The notes beneath the pieces were generated by a model. It had not been told where the DNA came from. It saw nothing but the letters and a program-made list of their open reading frames with translations, and did no database searches. A DNA stretch of 37,108 bases, taken from Streptomyces scabichelini (lineage in GTDB: Bacteria; Actinomycetota; Actinomycetes; Streptomycetales; Streptomycetaceae). The position numbers and the translations under genes are program-made. Each line of letters opens with the position of its first letter. Positions within the stretch are counted from its first letter, which is position 1. The stretch is taken from NCBI RefSeq assembly GCF_011045015.1, contig NZ_JAAKZY010000098.1:1-37108 (forward strand). The letters run 5' to 3'. Below, piece after piece: positions 6,178 to 14,219 of the stretch.

Positions 6178-8724
6178 GTGGCCGCTCAGGTTCAGCAGGA
6201 AACCGCGCTCGGCTCGGTCGACAGGTCCGCACAGGACTCCGTACGGGATCGAGAGCTCGGCGTCGAACAGGAACACCTGGACCGGGTGTACCGGCGCCTC
6301 GAGGAGAAGATCCACGAGGCGGAGTTCTTGATGAACGACGCGGCCAAGCGTGGCCAGGTCGGCACGCCGGGCGCGCTGGCCGAGCGCGACGCACAGGTCT
6401 TCCGGGCGGGGATCCACCTCAACCGCCTGAACAACGAGTTCGAGGACTTCCTCTTCGGACGCATCGATCTGCTGGCCGGCAAGGACGGCAAGAAGGGACC
6501 GGACGGCGCGTACACGGCGGTCGAGCCCGCCGAGGGCGCCATACGGCACGACAACACCGCCGACATCGCAGAAACGCTTCACATCGGCCGGATCGGCGTG
6601 CTCGACGCGGACTACACACCGCTGGTCATCGACTGGCGGGCACCGGCCGCCGCGCCCTTCTACCGCTCGACGCCGGTCGATCCGGGCCGGGTCGTACGCC
6701 GCCGGGTCATCCGCTCCAAGGGACGGCGCGTGCTCGGCGTCGAGGACGACCTGATGCGGCCCGAGCTGACGGCCTTCCTCGACGGGCGCGAGCTGCCCGT
6801 CATCGGCGACGGCGCGCTCATGGCCGCGCTCGGCCAGGCCCGCAGCCACACCATGCGGGACATCGTCGCCTCCATCCAGGCCGAGCAGGACCAGGTCATC
6901 CGGGCGCCCGCCGCGTCGGTGACGTACGTGGAGGGCGGCCCGGGGACGGGCAAGACGGCTGTCGCCCTGCACCGGGCCGCGTACCTCCTCTACCAGGACC
7001 GCCGCCGGTACGCGGGCGGCATCCTGATCGTCTCGCCCACGCCCCTGCTCGTGGCGTACACCGAGGGCGTCCTGCCGTCCCTCGGCGAGGAGGGGCAGGT
7101 CGCCATCCGCGCGGTCGGCTCGCTGGTCGACGGCGCCGAGGCCACGCTGTACGACTCGCCGGCGGTGGCCCGCGCCAAGGGCTCGTACCGGATGCTGAAG
7201 GTGCTGCGGAAGGCGGCGCGGGGGGCGCTGGAGACGGCTGGTGGGGCGGGCTCCGCTGCTGAGTCCGGCGGGCGCGGCGACGCGTCCTCGCGTTCCGCGC
7301 GGAACGGCAACGGCGCGGGCTCGCGGGCGCGTGGCCAGGGGCGCGTGAACCAGCGCGCGCCCGGCACGGGTGGCGCGCCCGGACGCTCGCGGAACGCCGA
7401 CGCGGAACAGCTTGCCTTCGGCGACGGCGACTTCAGCAATGGTGACTTCGGTGACGACGGGGCGCAGGCCCCCGCCCTCCCGACCACCCGTCTCCGCGTC
7501 GTCGCCTTCGGGCGCCGTCTGGAACTGGAGGCGCCTGAGCTGGACCGCATCCGGCGCAACGCGCTCTCCGGCACCGCGCCCGTGAACCTGCTGCGCCCCC
7601 GCGCCCGCAAGCTGCTGCTCGACGCCCTGTGGGCGAAGTCCGGGGCCGGATCCCGGCACACCGACCCGGAGCTGGCCGCCGAGCTGCGGTCGTCGTTCGA
7701 CGAGGACATCACCTCCGAGGACAGCTTCATCGAGTTCCTGGACGCCTGGTGGCCCGAGCTGACGCCGCGCGCCGTGCTGGCCGCGATGGCCGACGAGAAG
7801 CGGCTCGGGCGCTGGGCGCGGCGGATCCTCAACCCCGGCGAGGTGCGCCGCGTCGCCCGTTCACTGGGGCGCGACGGGCTCTCCGTGCACGACGTGGCGA
7901 TGCTCGACGAGCTCCAGGCGATCCTCGGCGCCCCGGCCCGCCCCCGCAAGAAACGCGACCTGGACCCGCTAGACCAGCTCACGGGCCTGGAGGAGCTGAT
8001 GCCGGTCCGCGAGGAGTCACAGCGCGAGCGCGCCGAACGGCTGGCCCAGGAACGTACCGAGTACGCGCACGTCATCGTCGACGAGGCCCAGGACCTCACG
8101 CCCATGCAGTGGCGGATGATCGGCCGCCGTGGCCGGCACGCCACGTGGACGGTCGTCGGCGACCCCGCCCAGTCCTCGTGGTCGGACCCGGACGAGGCCG
8201 CCGAGGCCCGCGACGAGGCCCTCGGCACCCGCCCGCGCCGCCGCTTCACGCTCACCGTGAACTACCGCAACCCGGCCGAGATCGCCGAACTGGCCGCGAA
8301 GGTGCTGGCGCTGGCCATGCCCGGCTCGACGTCCCCGTCCGCGGTTCGCTCGACGGGCGTAGAGCCGCGCTTCAGTGTCGTACGGGACGGGCTCGCGCGG
8401 AGCGTCCGGGAGGAGGCCGCGCGGCTGCTCGACCGGGTCGACGGCACGGTCGGGGTCGTGGTCGCCATGAACCGGCGCGCGGAAGCCGCCCGGTGGCTCG
8501 CCGGGCTCGGCGACCGGGTCGTGGCCCTCGGCAGCCTGGAGGCCAAGGGACTGGAGTACGACGCCACGGTCGTCGTCTCGCCCGCGGAGATCGCCGACGA
8601 GTCGCCGGCCGGACTGCGCGTGCTGTACGTCGCCCTGACCCGGGCCACCCAGCAGCTCACCGTCGTCTCGCAGGACCGCGACGAGCCCGACGCGAACGGG
8701 GTGCCCGACCTCCTGCGCGACTGA
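6178..8724 (+). CDS. helD: HelD-type RNA polymerase-associated UvrD-like ATPase
   Basis: This 848-residue SF1 motor resembles the actinobacterial HelD/HelR proteins, which pry stalled RNA polymerase off nucleic acid and recycle it. The N-terminus (residues 24-130) is a charged helical region matching the coiled-coil arm that enters the secondary channel. Walker A is GGPGTGKT at 253-260, Walker B is DEAQD at 635-639, motif III is WTVVGDPAQSSW, motif IV has NYRNP, and motif VI has YVALTRA. A Gly/Ser/Arg-rich low-complexity insert (about residues 350-435) separates the halves of the motor. The GTG start has AGAAGGGGG just upstream. I see no obvious rifamycin-associated element, so calling it the rifampicin-resistance variant HelR is not justified. 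Confidence 0.85.
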   Translation: MAAQVQQETALGSVDRSAQDSVRDRELGVEQEHLDRVYRRLEEKIHEAEFLMNDAAKRGQVGTPGALAERDAQVFRAGIHLNRLNNEFEDFLFGRIDLLAGKDGKKGPDGAYTAVEPAEGAIRHDNTADIAETLHIGRIGVLDADYTPLVIDWRAPAAAPFYRSTPVDPGRVVRRRVIRSKGRRVLGVEDDLMRPELTAFLDGRELPVIGDGALMAALGQARSHTMRDIVASIQAEQDQVIRAPAASVTYVEGGPGTGKTAVALHRAAYLLYQDRRRYAGGILIVSPTPLLVAYTEGVLPSLGEEGQVAIRAVGSLVDGAEATLYDSPAVARAKGSYRMLKVLRKAARGALETAGGAGSAAESGGRGDASSRSARNGNGAGSRARGQGRVNQRAPGTGGAPGRSRNADAEQLAFGDGDFSNGDFGDDGAQAPALPTTRLRVVAFGRRLELEAPELDRIRRNALSGTAPVNLLRPRARKLLLDALWAKSGAGSRHTDPELAAELRSSFDEDITSEDSFIEFLDAWWPELTPRAVLAAMADEKRLGRWARRILNPGEVRRVARSLGRDGLSVHDVAMLDELQAILGAPARPRKKRDLDPLDQLTGLEELMPVREESQRERAERLAQERTEYAHVIVDEAQDLTPMQWRMIGRRGRHATWTVVGDPAQSSWSDPDEAAEARDEALGTRPRRRFTLTVNYRNPAEIAELAAKVLALAMPGSTSPSAVRSTGVEPRFSVVRDGLARSVREEAARLLDRVDGTVGVVVAMNRRAEAARWLAGLGDRVVALGSLEAKGLEYDATVVVSPAEIADESPAGLRVLYVALTRATQQLTVVSQDRDEPDANGVPDLLRD

Positions 8725-8764
8725 CGCGACTGACTGTGGCCTTTGGCAGGACTGGCTGCCTGGC

Positions 8765-8795
8765 CTTTCCTGTGACCGTGTTCTTTCCTGTGACC
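8765..8795. repeat. 13-bp direct repeat before the small RNA promoter
   Basis: CTTTCCTGTGACC is present at 8765-8777 and again at 8783-8795, an 18-bp period. It ends 25 bp before the -35 hexamer of the candidate small RNA promoter. A small GGCAG/CTGCC hairpin at 8745-8760 after helD lies just upstream. Confidence 0.7.
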
Positions 8796-8820
8796 CTGGA
8801 ATGAACTCTCGGGACGGGAA

Positions 8821-8848
8821 TTGCCTTGAGGGGATCCTTTGTTACGGT
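8821..8848 (+). promoter_or_regulatory. Predicted vegetative promoter of the small RNA
   Basis: TTGCCT at 8821-8826 and TACGGT at 8843-8848 are separated by 16 bp, a fair match to the TTGAC / TAnnnT pattern used by the main Streptomyces sigma factor. Transcription would start near 8855. Confidence 0.5.
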
Positions 8849-8854
8849 GGATGA

Positions 8855-8988
8855 GGCACCGGCTCGATCCAAGCCCCCGGGCCCAACCTTCGTCGCTTCG
8901 AGCGACCACTTGCCGCGAGGCGAGCATGGCGGGTCGGTGCCATTGAATGTGAAGGGGCCCGTGTCACCTGGTGACACGGGTCCCTTTT
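8855..8988 (+). ncRNA. Probable structured small RNA, about 134 nt
   Basis: Between helD and the malic enzyme gene lies a self-contained transcription unit: a promoter-like element at 8821-8848, then about 95 bases without convincing coding sequence, then a long terminator hairpin at 8952-8986 ending in TTTT. The body contains further small hairpins (GTCGC with GCGAC, CTTGCC with GGCGAG), so the RNA should be well folded. It ends about 160 bp before the malic enzyme start, which argues against its being only a leader, although attenuation of readthrough into that gene is possible. I do not recognise the family. The 5' end is estimated from the promoter. Confidence 0.55.
8952..8988 (+). terminator. 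Strong intrinsic terminator of the small RNA
   Basis: CCCGTGTCACC at 8958-8968 pairs with GGTGACACGGG at 8970-8980. The stem extends outward through one G-U and several further pairs to A8952-T8986, and it is followed directly by a T run. Such a U-tract is unusual for this GC-rich genome and marks a true transcript end. Confidence 0.8.
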
Positions 8989-9151
8989 CGCTGTCCCAAG
9001 TGCGCCGGATTTTCCCTGGCACCCCGTGCCACCTGCGCGAACAAAACGTTCGCAATCCGGGGCGGCTACCGCGTACTCCGCGGTAGGTGCGACGATCGGA
9101 CGGCAAACCAGCGACACACGCGGCACGCGGTGAAAGCAGAGGAAGTCGGCC

Positions 9152-10573
9152 ATGGCAACGGCGCCCAGCGTCTCCTACTCGATGACGGTCCGGCTGGAGG
9201 TGCCCGCGAGCGGAACCGCGGTCTCGCAGCTCACCGGGGCCGTCGAGTCCCACGGAGGCTCGGTGACCGGCCTCGACGTGACAGCGTCCGGCCACGAGAA
9301 GCTCCGGATCGACGTCACCATCGCGGCGACGTCGACGGCACACGCCGACGAGATCGTGGAGCAGCTGCGCACCATCGAGGGTGTCACGCTCGGCAAGGTC
9401 TCCGACCGTACGTTCCTGATGCACCTCGGCGGCAAGATCGAGATGCAGTCGAAGCACCCCATCCGCAACCGTGACGACCTCTCCATGATCTACACGCCGG
9501 GTGTGGCCCGCGTCTGCATGGCGATCGCCGAGAACCCCGAGGACGCCCGGCGTCTGACGATCAAGCGCAACTCGGTCGCGGTCGTGACGGACGGGTCAGC
9601 GGTGCTCGGCCTGGGGAACATCGGGCCCAAGGCCGCCCTCCCCGTCATGGAGGGCAAGGCGGCCCTCTTCAAACGATTCGCCGGCATCGACGCCTGGCCG
9701 CTGTGCCTGGACACCCAGGACACCGACGCGATCGTCGAGATCGTCAAGGCCATCGCGCCCGGCTTCGCGGGCATCAACCTGGAGGACATCTCCGCGCCCC
9801 GCTGCTTCGAGATCGAGGCGCGCCTGCGCGAGGCCCTCGACATCCCCGTCTTCCACGACGACCAGCACGGCACCGCCATCGTCGTACTCGCCGCCCTGAC
9901 GAACGCGCTGCGCGTCGCGGGCAAGGCGATCGGTGACATCCGCGTCGTCATGTCCGGTGCGGGCGCGGCCGGTACCGCCATCCTCAAGCTGCTGATCGCG
10001 GCGGGCGTCAAGCACGCCGTCGTCGCCGACATCCACGGTGTCGTGCACGCGGGCCGCGAGGACCTGGTGCAGGCCGCCCCCGACTCGCCGCTGCGCTGGA
10101 TCGCCGACAACACCAACCCCGAGGGCGTCACGGGCACGCTGAAGGAGGCCGTGCGCGGCTCCGACGTGTTCATCGGCGTCTCGGCTCCCAATGTGCTCGA
10201 CGGCGACGACGTGGCGGGGATGGCCGACGGTGCCATCGTGTTCGCGCTCGCGAACCCCGACCCCGAGGTCGACCCGGCGATCGCCCGGCAGACGGCGGCG
10301 GTCGTGGCCACGGGCCGCTCCGACTTCCCGAACCAGATCAACAACGTGCTGGTCTTCCCGGGCGTCTTCCGCGGTCTCCTGGACGCCCAGTCCCGCACGG
10401 TCAACACGGAGATGATGCTGGCCGCCGCGACCGCCCTGGCGGACGTGGTGACCGAGGACGAGCTCAACCCGAACTACATCATCCCGAGCGTCTTCAACGA
10501 CAAGGTCGCGGGCGCGGTGGCCGGCGCGGTGCGCAACGCGGCGAAGGCCGCGGGGGTGGCCGTGACGGCCTGA
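9152..10573 (+). CDS. NAD(P)-dependent malic enzyme with ACT domain
   Basis: This 473-residue enzyme should oxidatively decarboxylate malate to pyruvate and CO2 in the cytoplasm. The first 85 residues form an ACT-like regulatory domain. The malic domain follows, with YTPGVARVC from residue 114 and DGSAVLGLGNIGPKAALPVM. Metal and substrate motifs are visible in NLEDISAPRCFEIE and FHDDQHGTA, and the NAD(P)-binding domain begins near residue 250 with the glycine-rich GAGAAG. The ATG at 9152 is preceded by GAGGAAG. Cofactor preference cannot be read reliably from the sequence. The gene stands alone downstream of the small RNA unit. Confidence 0.9.
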   Translation: MATAPSVSYSMTVRLEVPASGTAVSQLTGAVESHGGSVTGLDVTASGHEKLRIDVTIAATSTAHADEIVEQLRTIEGVTLGKVSDRTFLMHLGGKIEMQSKHPIRNRDDLSMIYTPGVARVCMAIAENPEDARRLTIKRNSVAVVTDGSAVLGLGNIGPKAALPVMEGKAALFKRFAGIDAWPLCLDTQDTDAIVEIVKAIAPGFAGINLEDISAPRCFEIEARLREALDIPVFHDDQHGTAIVVLAALTNALRVAGKAIGDIRVVMSGAGAAGTAILKLLIAAGVKHAVVADIHGVVHAGREDLVQAAPDSPLRWIADNTNPEGVTGTLKEAVRGSDVFIGVSAPNVLDGDDVAGMADGAIVFALANPDPEVDPAIARQTAAVVATGRSDFPNQINNVLVFPGVFRGLLDAQSRTVNTEMMLAAATALADVVTEDELNPNYIIPSVFNDKVAGAVAGAVRNAAKAAGVAVTA

Positions 10574-10936
10574 GTCGTAGGCTGTGACGATGGCCACGGC
10601 GGTCCGGACACGGCGCGTCGTGGACACGGTCCCTCCGGCCGCCCCTAGGGTGGCGGCCAGGCTCAGGCCCTTCAAACCCTGCGGTCCGCCGCCGGGAGCG
10701 GACGGAGCGTCACCATTTCGAGGCGGTGGCGCTTTTCGTGTGACTCTCAGGGGTGCCGGATTGGCTTTCCCGCCGCAGGTGGGGGCAGGATGCGTCTCTG
10801 GGCGCGAGGGTCTGGACGATGGACCCGGGTCCGGGGACCGACCGAGGACCCTGGCAGCATCGGCTTCGCTGGTGCTCAGCATGCGGCTCCGCCGCGTGGC
10901 ACGCCTCAACGGCAAGAAGAACACGGGAGTAACAAC
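10574..10936. other. Gene-free leader region of hupA
   Basis: No convincing gene is present. The stretch should hold the hupA promoter. A possible site is TTGGCT followed 19 bp later by CAGGAT (around 10759-10789), but both the spacing and the match are marginal. A long untranslated leader is typical for a highly expressed HU gene, and I see no clear terminator for the malic enzyme gene. Confidence 0.4.
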
Positions 10937-11218
10937 ATGAACCGCAGTGAGCTGGTGGCCGCGCTGGCCGACCGCGCCGAGGTGACTCGCAAGGACGCCG
11001 ACGCCGTTCTGGCCGCGTTCGCCGAGACCGTCGGCGAGGTCGTCGCGAAGGGCGACGAGAAGGTCACCATCCCCGGCTTCCTGACCTTCGAGCGCACCCA
11101 CCGTGCCGCTCGCACCGCGCGCAACCCGCAGACCGGCGACCCGATCCAGATCCCGGCCGGCTACAGCGTGAAGGTCTCCGCGGGCAGCAAGCTCAAGGAA
11201 GCCGCGAAGGGCCAGTAA
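10937..11218 (+). CDS. hupA: HU-family nucleoid protein HupA
   Basis: This 93-residue protein is a short-form HU histone-like protein that bends and compacts DNA as a dimer. It begins MNRSELVAALADRAEVT and carries the DNA-clamping arm region FLTFERTHRAARTARNPQTG, with the proline of the beta-arm nearby. The Lys-rich C-terminal tail of the second Streptomyces HU-like protein (HupS) is absent, which supports HupA. The start at 10937 follows GGGAG. The gene is monocistronic and ends at a long palindromic terminator shared with the convergent murA. Confidence 0.9.
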   Translation: MNRSELVAALADRAEVTRKDADAVLAAFAETVGEVVAKGDEKVTIPGFLTFERTHRAARTARNPQTGDPIQIPAGYSVKVSAGSKLKEAAKGQ

Positions 11219-11257
11219 GACCAGTAAAAGCAGTAACAGTCGCGGAATACGACACAA

Positions 11258-11292
11258 GTGGGGCGGCCACCCGGACCGGGTGGCCGCCCCAC
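11258..11292. terminator. Bidirectional terminator between hupA and murA
   Basis: A 17-base arm starting GTGGGGCGGCCACC at 11258 is perfectly complementary to 11276-11292, with one base between the arms (a few inner pairs must open to form the loop). It lies between convergent genes and can serve both. The T-run is absent, as often in Streptomyces. Confidence 0.8.
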
Positions 11293-11347
11293 TGTCGTAC
11301 GTACTGCTGTTGTCGGTACGTACGGCTGCTGCCGAAAGCTGCTGCTG

Positions 11348-12694
11348 CTAGCCGAGCGCCTTGCCCGGCAGTTCCACCTTCGCGCCCAGCTCCGCGAGCT
11401 TCTCCATGAAGTTCTCGTAGCCGCGGTTGATCAGGTCGATGCCGTGGACCCGGGACGTGCCCTGGGCCGCCAGCGCGGCGATGAGGTACGAGAAGCCGCC
11501 GCGGAGGTCGGGGATCACGAGGTCGGAGCCCTGGAGCTTCGTCGGGCCCGACACGACCGCGGAGTGGAGGAAGTTGCGCTGGCCGAAGCGGCAGTGGGAG
11601 CCGCCGAGGCATTCGCGGTAGAGCTGGATGTGCGCGCCCATCTGGTTCAGGGCCGACGTGAAGCCGAGGCGGGACTCGTACACCGTCTCGTGGATGATCG
11701 ACAGGCCCGTCGCCTGGGTCAGGGCGACGACGAGCGGCTGCTGCCAGTCCGTCTGGAAGCCGGGGTGCACGTCCGTCTCCAGGGCGATGGACTTGAGCTG
11801 GCCGCCCGGGTGCCAGAAGCGGATGCCCTCGTCGTCGATCTCGAAGGCGCCGCCCACCTTCCGGTAGGTGTTGAGGAACGTCATCATCGAGCGCTGCTGG
11901 GCGCCGCGGACGTAGATGTTGCCTTCGGTCGCCAGCGCCGCGGAAGCCCACGAGGCGGCCTCCAGGCGGTCCGGGAGAGCCGCGTGGGTGTAGCCGCCGA
12001 GCTTGTCCACGCCCGTGACGCGGATGGTGCGGTCGGTGTCCATCGCGATGATGGCGCCCATTTTCTGCAGCACGCAGATCAGGTCCTCGATCTCCGGCTC
12101 CACGGCCGCGTTCGAGAGTTCCGTCACGCCCTCTGCCAGGACGGCCGTCAGCAGCACCTGCTCGGTCGCGCCCACGGACGGGTACGGCAGCCGGATCTTG
12201 GTGCCGCGCAGCCGCTGCGGAGCCTCCAGGTACTGCCCGTCCGCCCGCTTCTCGATCTTCGCGCCGAACTGCCGCAGCACCTCGAAGTGGAAGTCGATCG
12301 GCCGGCCGCCGATGTCGCAGCCGCCCAGGCCCGGGATGAACGCGTGGCCGAGGCGGTGCAGCAGCGGACCGCAGAACAGGATCGGGATGCGCGACGAACC
12401 CGCGTGCGCGTCGATGTCCGCGACGTTCGCGCTCTCCACGTGCGACGGGTCCAGGACCAGCTCGCCCGGCTCCTCTCCCGGACGGACCGTCACCCCGTGC
12501 AGTTGCAGCAGCCCGCGTACGACCCGTACGTCACGGATGTCGGGGACATTGCGCAGCCGGCTCGGAGCGCTGCCGAGCAGCGCGGCGACCATGGCCTTCG
12601 GCACGAGGTTCTTCGCACCACGGACACGGAGCTCACCCTCCAGCGGGGCTCCGCCGTGGACAAGCAGGACGTCATCTGAGCCGTTGACGGTCAT
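11348..12694 (-). CDS. murA: UDP-N-acetylglucosamine 1-carboxyvinyltransferase MurA
   Basis: This 448-residue enzyme transfers enolpyruvate from PEP to UDP-GlcNAc, the first committed step of peptidoglycan synthesis. The inside-out alpha/beta EPT fold is clear from end to end. Catalytic Lys28 and Asn29 sit in RGAKNLVPK. The mobile loop reads GGCDIGGRPIDFH with Cys126 in the position of the fosfomycin-target cysteine of E. coli MurA, so this copy does not carry the Cys-to-Asp change that makes the mycobacterial enzyme insensitive. I chose the ATG at 12694 (MTVNGSDD) over an upstream in-frame start whose extra 31 residues are low-complexity Pro/Arg/Cys. It is divergent from yqgE across about 360 bp. 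Confidence 0.92.
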   Translation of the reverse strand: MTVNGSDDVLLVHGGAPLEGELRVRGAKNLVPKAMVAALLGSAPSRLRNVPDIRDVRVVRGLLQLHGVTVRPGEEPGELVLDPSHVESANVADIDAHAGSSRIPILFCGPLLHRLGHAFIPGLGGCDIGGRPIDFHFEVLRQFGAKIEKRADGQYLEAPQRLRGTKIRLPYPSVGATEQVLLTAVLAEGVTELSNAAVEPEIEDLICVLQKMGAIIAMDTDRTIRVTGVDKLGGYTHAALPDRLEAASWASAALATEGNIYVRGAQQRSMMTFLNTYRKVGGAFEIDDEGIRFWHPGGQLKSIALETDVHPGFQTDWQQPLVVALTQATGLSIIHETVYESRLGFTSALNQMGAHIQLYRECLGGSHCRFGQRNFLHSAVVSGPTKLQGSDLVIPDLRGGFSYLIAALAAQGTSRVHGIDLINRGYENFMEKLAELGAKVELPGKALG

Positions 12695-13053
12695 ATGTCT
12701 CGCGTTCCGATGAGTTGGGCAGGGACGAGTCGGGCAGGGCCGATGTGGCAAGGCCGAAGGAGCACCCTGGCACGGCCGAAGAAGCACCGAAGAAGCAAGG
12801 GTAATGGCCGCCTACCCCCGTTCCGGTAGCCCAAGTACGGCCCAGCCCGTCATAGGTTTGCCACAACACGAACCGTTCCCCGGCGGGCACACGGGGTCAC
12901 CGGGAGGGGCGTGCGCTCCGCCTGCTTCTGTGATCCCGCCCGTCTCCCACCACCACCCTCAAAGGAGGCCTTCACCAGGCCGCTTTTTTAATTCAAGCTG
13001 CATTCACACCGGTACGCGCATTGCCTCCCCCCGCGCGGGGAAGATGCGGGATC
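12695..13053. other. Divergent intergenic region murA / yqgE
   Basis: No gene is apparent. The murA-proximal part carries degenerate short repeats around GGCAGGG, GGCCGAAG and GAAGAAGCA. The part near 12967-12989 holds a hairpin with a T-run, listed separately. Promoters for both flanking genes must lie here, but I cannot assign hexamers with confidence. Confidence 0.4.
12967..12989 (+). terminator. Hairpin with T6 tail in a divergent region
   Basis: GGCCT (12967-12971) and AGGCC (12977-12981) form a short stem followed by GC and six T. In form it is an intrinsic terminator reading rightward, but no gene reads rightward into it. It could end a short unannotated transcript or sit in the yqgE leader as an attenuator. 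Confidence 0.4.
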
Positions 13054-13635
13054 ATGTCTGGCATGACCGAGGTGTCCTCGCTCACAGGGCGGCTGCTCGT
13101 GGCCACTCCCGCCCTGGCGGACCCGAATTTCGACCACGCTGTGGTGCTGCTCCTCGACCACGACGAGGACGGCTCCCTGGGCGTCGTCCTCAACCGCCCC
13201 ACACCTGTGGACGTCGGCGACATCCTCGAGGGCTGGGCCGACCTCGCCGGTGAGCCGGGCGTCGTCTTCCAGGGCGGACCGGTCTCGCTCGACTCGGCAC
13301 TCGGCGTCGCCGTGATCCCCGGCGGCTCGTCCGCGGAGCGGGCGCCCCTCGGGTGGCGCCGCGTGCACGGCGCGATCGGGCTCGTGGACCTGGAGGCCCC
13401 GCCGGAGCTGCTCGCCTCGGCCCTCGGCAGCCTGCGGATCTTCGCCGGATACGCCGGCTGGGGGCCCGGTCAACTGGAGGACGAACTCGTCGAGGGTGCC
13501 TGGTATGTCGTCGAGTCCGAGCCTGGCGACGTCTCCTCCCCGTCGCCGGAACGGCTGTGGCGCGAGGTGCTCCGCCGGCAGCGCAGCGAGCTGGCGATGG
13601 TGGCGACGTACCCGGACGACCCTTCGCTCAACTGA
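13054..13635 (+). CDS. YqgE/AlgH family protein
   Basis: This 193-residue cytoplasmic protein matches YqgE/AlgH (DUF179) over its whole length. Family hallmarks are LTGRLLVATPALADPNFDHAV at the N-terminus, GVVLNRPTP, VFQGGPV and FAGYAGWGPGQLEDEL. The fold is known from structures, but the biochemical role is not established; the alginate-regulation name from Pseudomonas should not be carried over. The start is either the ATG at 13054 (MSGMTEV) or the one at 13063, with the purine-rich AAGATGCGGG just upstream. A 29-bp gap separates it from the DUF3039 gene, so the two may be co-transcribed. Confidence 0.85.
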   Translation: MSGMTEVSSLTGRLLVATPALADPNFDHAVVLLLDHDEDGSLGVVLNRPTPVDVGDILEGWADLAGEPGVVFQGGPVSLDSALGVAVIPGGSSAERAPLGWRRVHGAIGLVDLEAPPELLASALGSLRIFAGYAGWGPGQLEDELVEGAWYVVESEPGDVSSPSPERLWREVLRRQRSELAMVATYPDDPSLN

Positions 13636-13664
13636 TGCATGTGAGCTTCAGTACCCTTGCAGTC

Positions 13665-13958
13665 ATGAGCACTCTTGAGCCTGAGACCCAGCCTCAGCGC
13701 GGGACTGGTACGGGGACCCTGGTCGAGCCGGCGCCGCAGACCTCCCATGGTGACGGTGACCACGAGCGCTTCGCCCACTACGTCCAGAAGGACAAGATCA
13801 TGGCGAGCGCGCTGGACGGCACGCCTGTTGTCGCGCTCTGCGGCAAGGTGTGGGTGCCGGGCCGTGACCCGAAGAAGTATCCCGTGTGTCCCATGTGCAA
13901 GGAGATCTACGAGTCCATGGGCTCCGGCGGAGACCAGGGCAAGGGCGGCGACAAGTAA
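13665..13958 (+). CDS. DUF3039 small zinc-binding-like protein
   Basis: This 97-residue actinobacterial protein has a disordered Glu/Thr/Gly-rich first third, then the conserved core ERFAHYVQKDKIM followed by VVALCGKVWVPGRDP and YPVCPMCKEIYE. The cysteines (LCG and CPMC) together with His resemble a small metal site. The function of DUF3039 is unknown. The ATG at 13665 lies 29 bp after the yqgE stop. A large palindromic terminator follows at 14012. Confidence 0.8.
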   Translation: MSTLEPETQPQRGTGTGTLVEPAPQTSHGDGDHERFAHYVQKDKIMASALDGTPVVALCGKVWVPGRDPKKYPVCPMCKEIYESMGSGGDQGKGGDK

Positions 13959-14011
13959 CGCCTGCTCCCTTTTCGCTCAAGCGGCGGTACGCCGCGTAGT
14001 CCGGCATGCCT

Positions 14012-14054
14012 GACAAGGCCGCGGCGCCCCAGTGCGGGGCGCCGCGGCCTTGTC
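14012..14054 (+). terminator. Long palindromic terminator after the DUF3039 gene
   Basis: A perfect 19-bp stem (GACAAGGCCGCGGCGCCCC with its complement at 14036-14054) encloses the five-base loop AGTGC. It insulates the yqgE-DUF3039 unit from the sugar transport operon. Confidence 0.85.
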
Positions 14055-14096
14055 TGTGTCCAGGGCCGTTGCACAGGGCGCTTTCGGCGGTCACAG

Positions 14097-14112
14097 AGTG
14101 GTAGAGACCTTT
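14097..14112. promoter_or_regulatory. DasR-like operator (dre-type) upstream of the sugar operon
   Basis: AGTGGTAGAGACCTTT matches 12 of 16 positions of the DasR responsive element pattern A(G/C)TGGTCTAGACCA(G/C)T, with the TGGT and GACC halves kept. It lies just upstream of the predicted -35 hexamer of an operon that ends in an N-acetylhexosaminidase gene, which suits control by the GlcNAc regulator DasR. Binding is inferred, not shown. Confidence 0.4.
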
Positions 14113-14121
14113 GGGGGCCTC

Positions 14122-14150
14122 TTGTTTGCATGTCCATGAACTCCTAGCCT
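14122..14150 (+). promoter_or_regulatory. Predicted promoter of the sugar ABC operon
   Basis: TTGTTT (14122-14127) and TAGCCT (14145-14150) are separated by an ideal 17-bp spacer, predicting a start near 14157. Two inverted repeats lie around and downstream of that start: GTGTTG (14156-14161) with CAACAC (14192-14197), and TTGC-n7-GCAA at 14180-14194. Either could be an operator. Confidence 0.5.
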
Positions 14151-14219
14151 CCGTGGTGTTGTGCAGAGTGAAACACGCATTGCGTATGTTGCAACACTCG
14201 CCCCCTCGGAGGAAGCCCG

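Noticed and set aside
6178..8724. Calling the HelD protein HelR, a rifampicin-resistance determinant
   Set aside because: The family fits, but I saw no rifamycin-associated element upstream and no feature that separates HelR from ordinary HelD by eye.
8826..9086. A small protein gene inside the helD-malic enzyme gap
   Set aside because: The frame starts with TTG inside the predicted promoter, has no ribosome binding site, and runs through the terminator hairpin.
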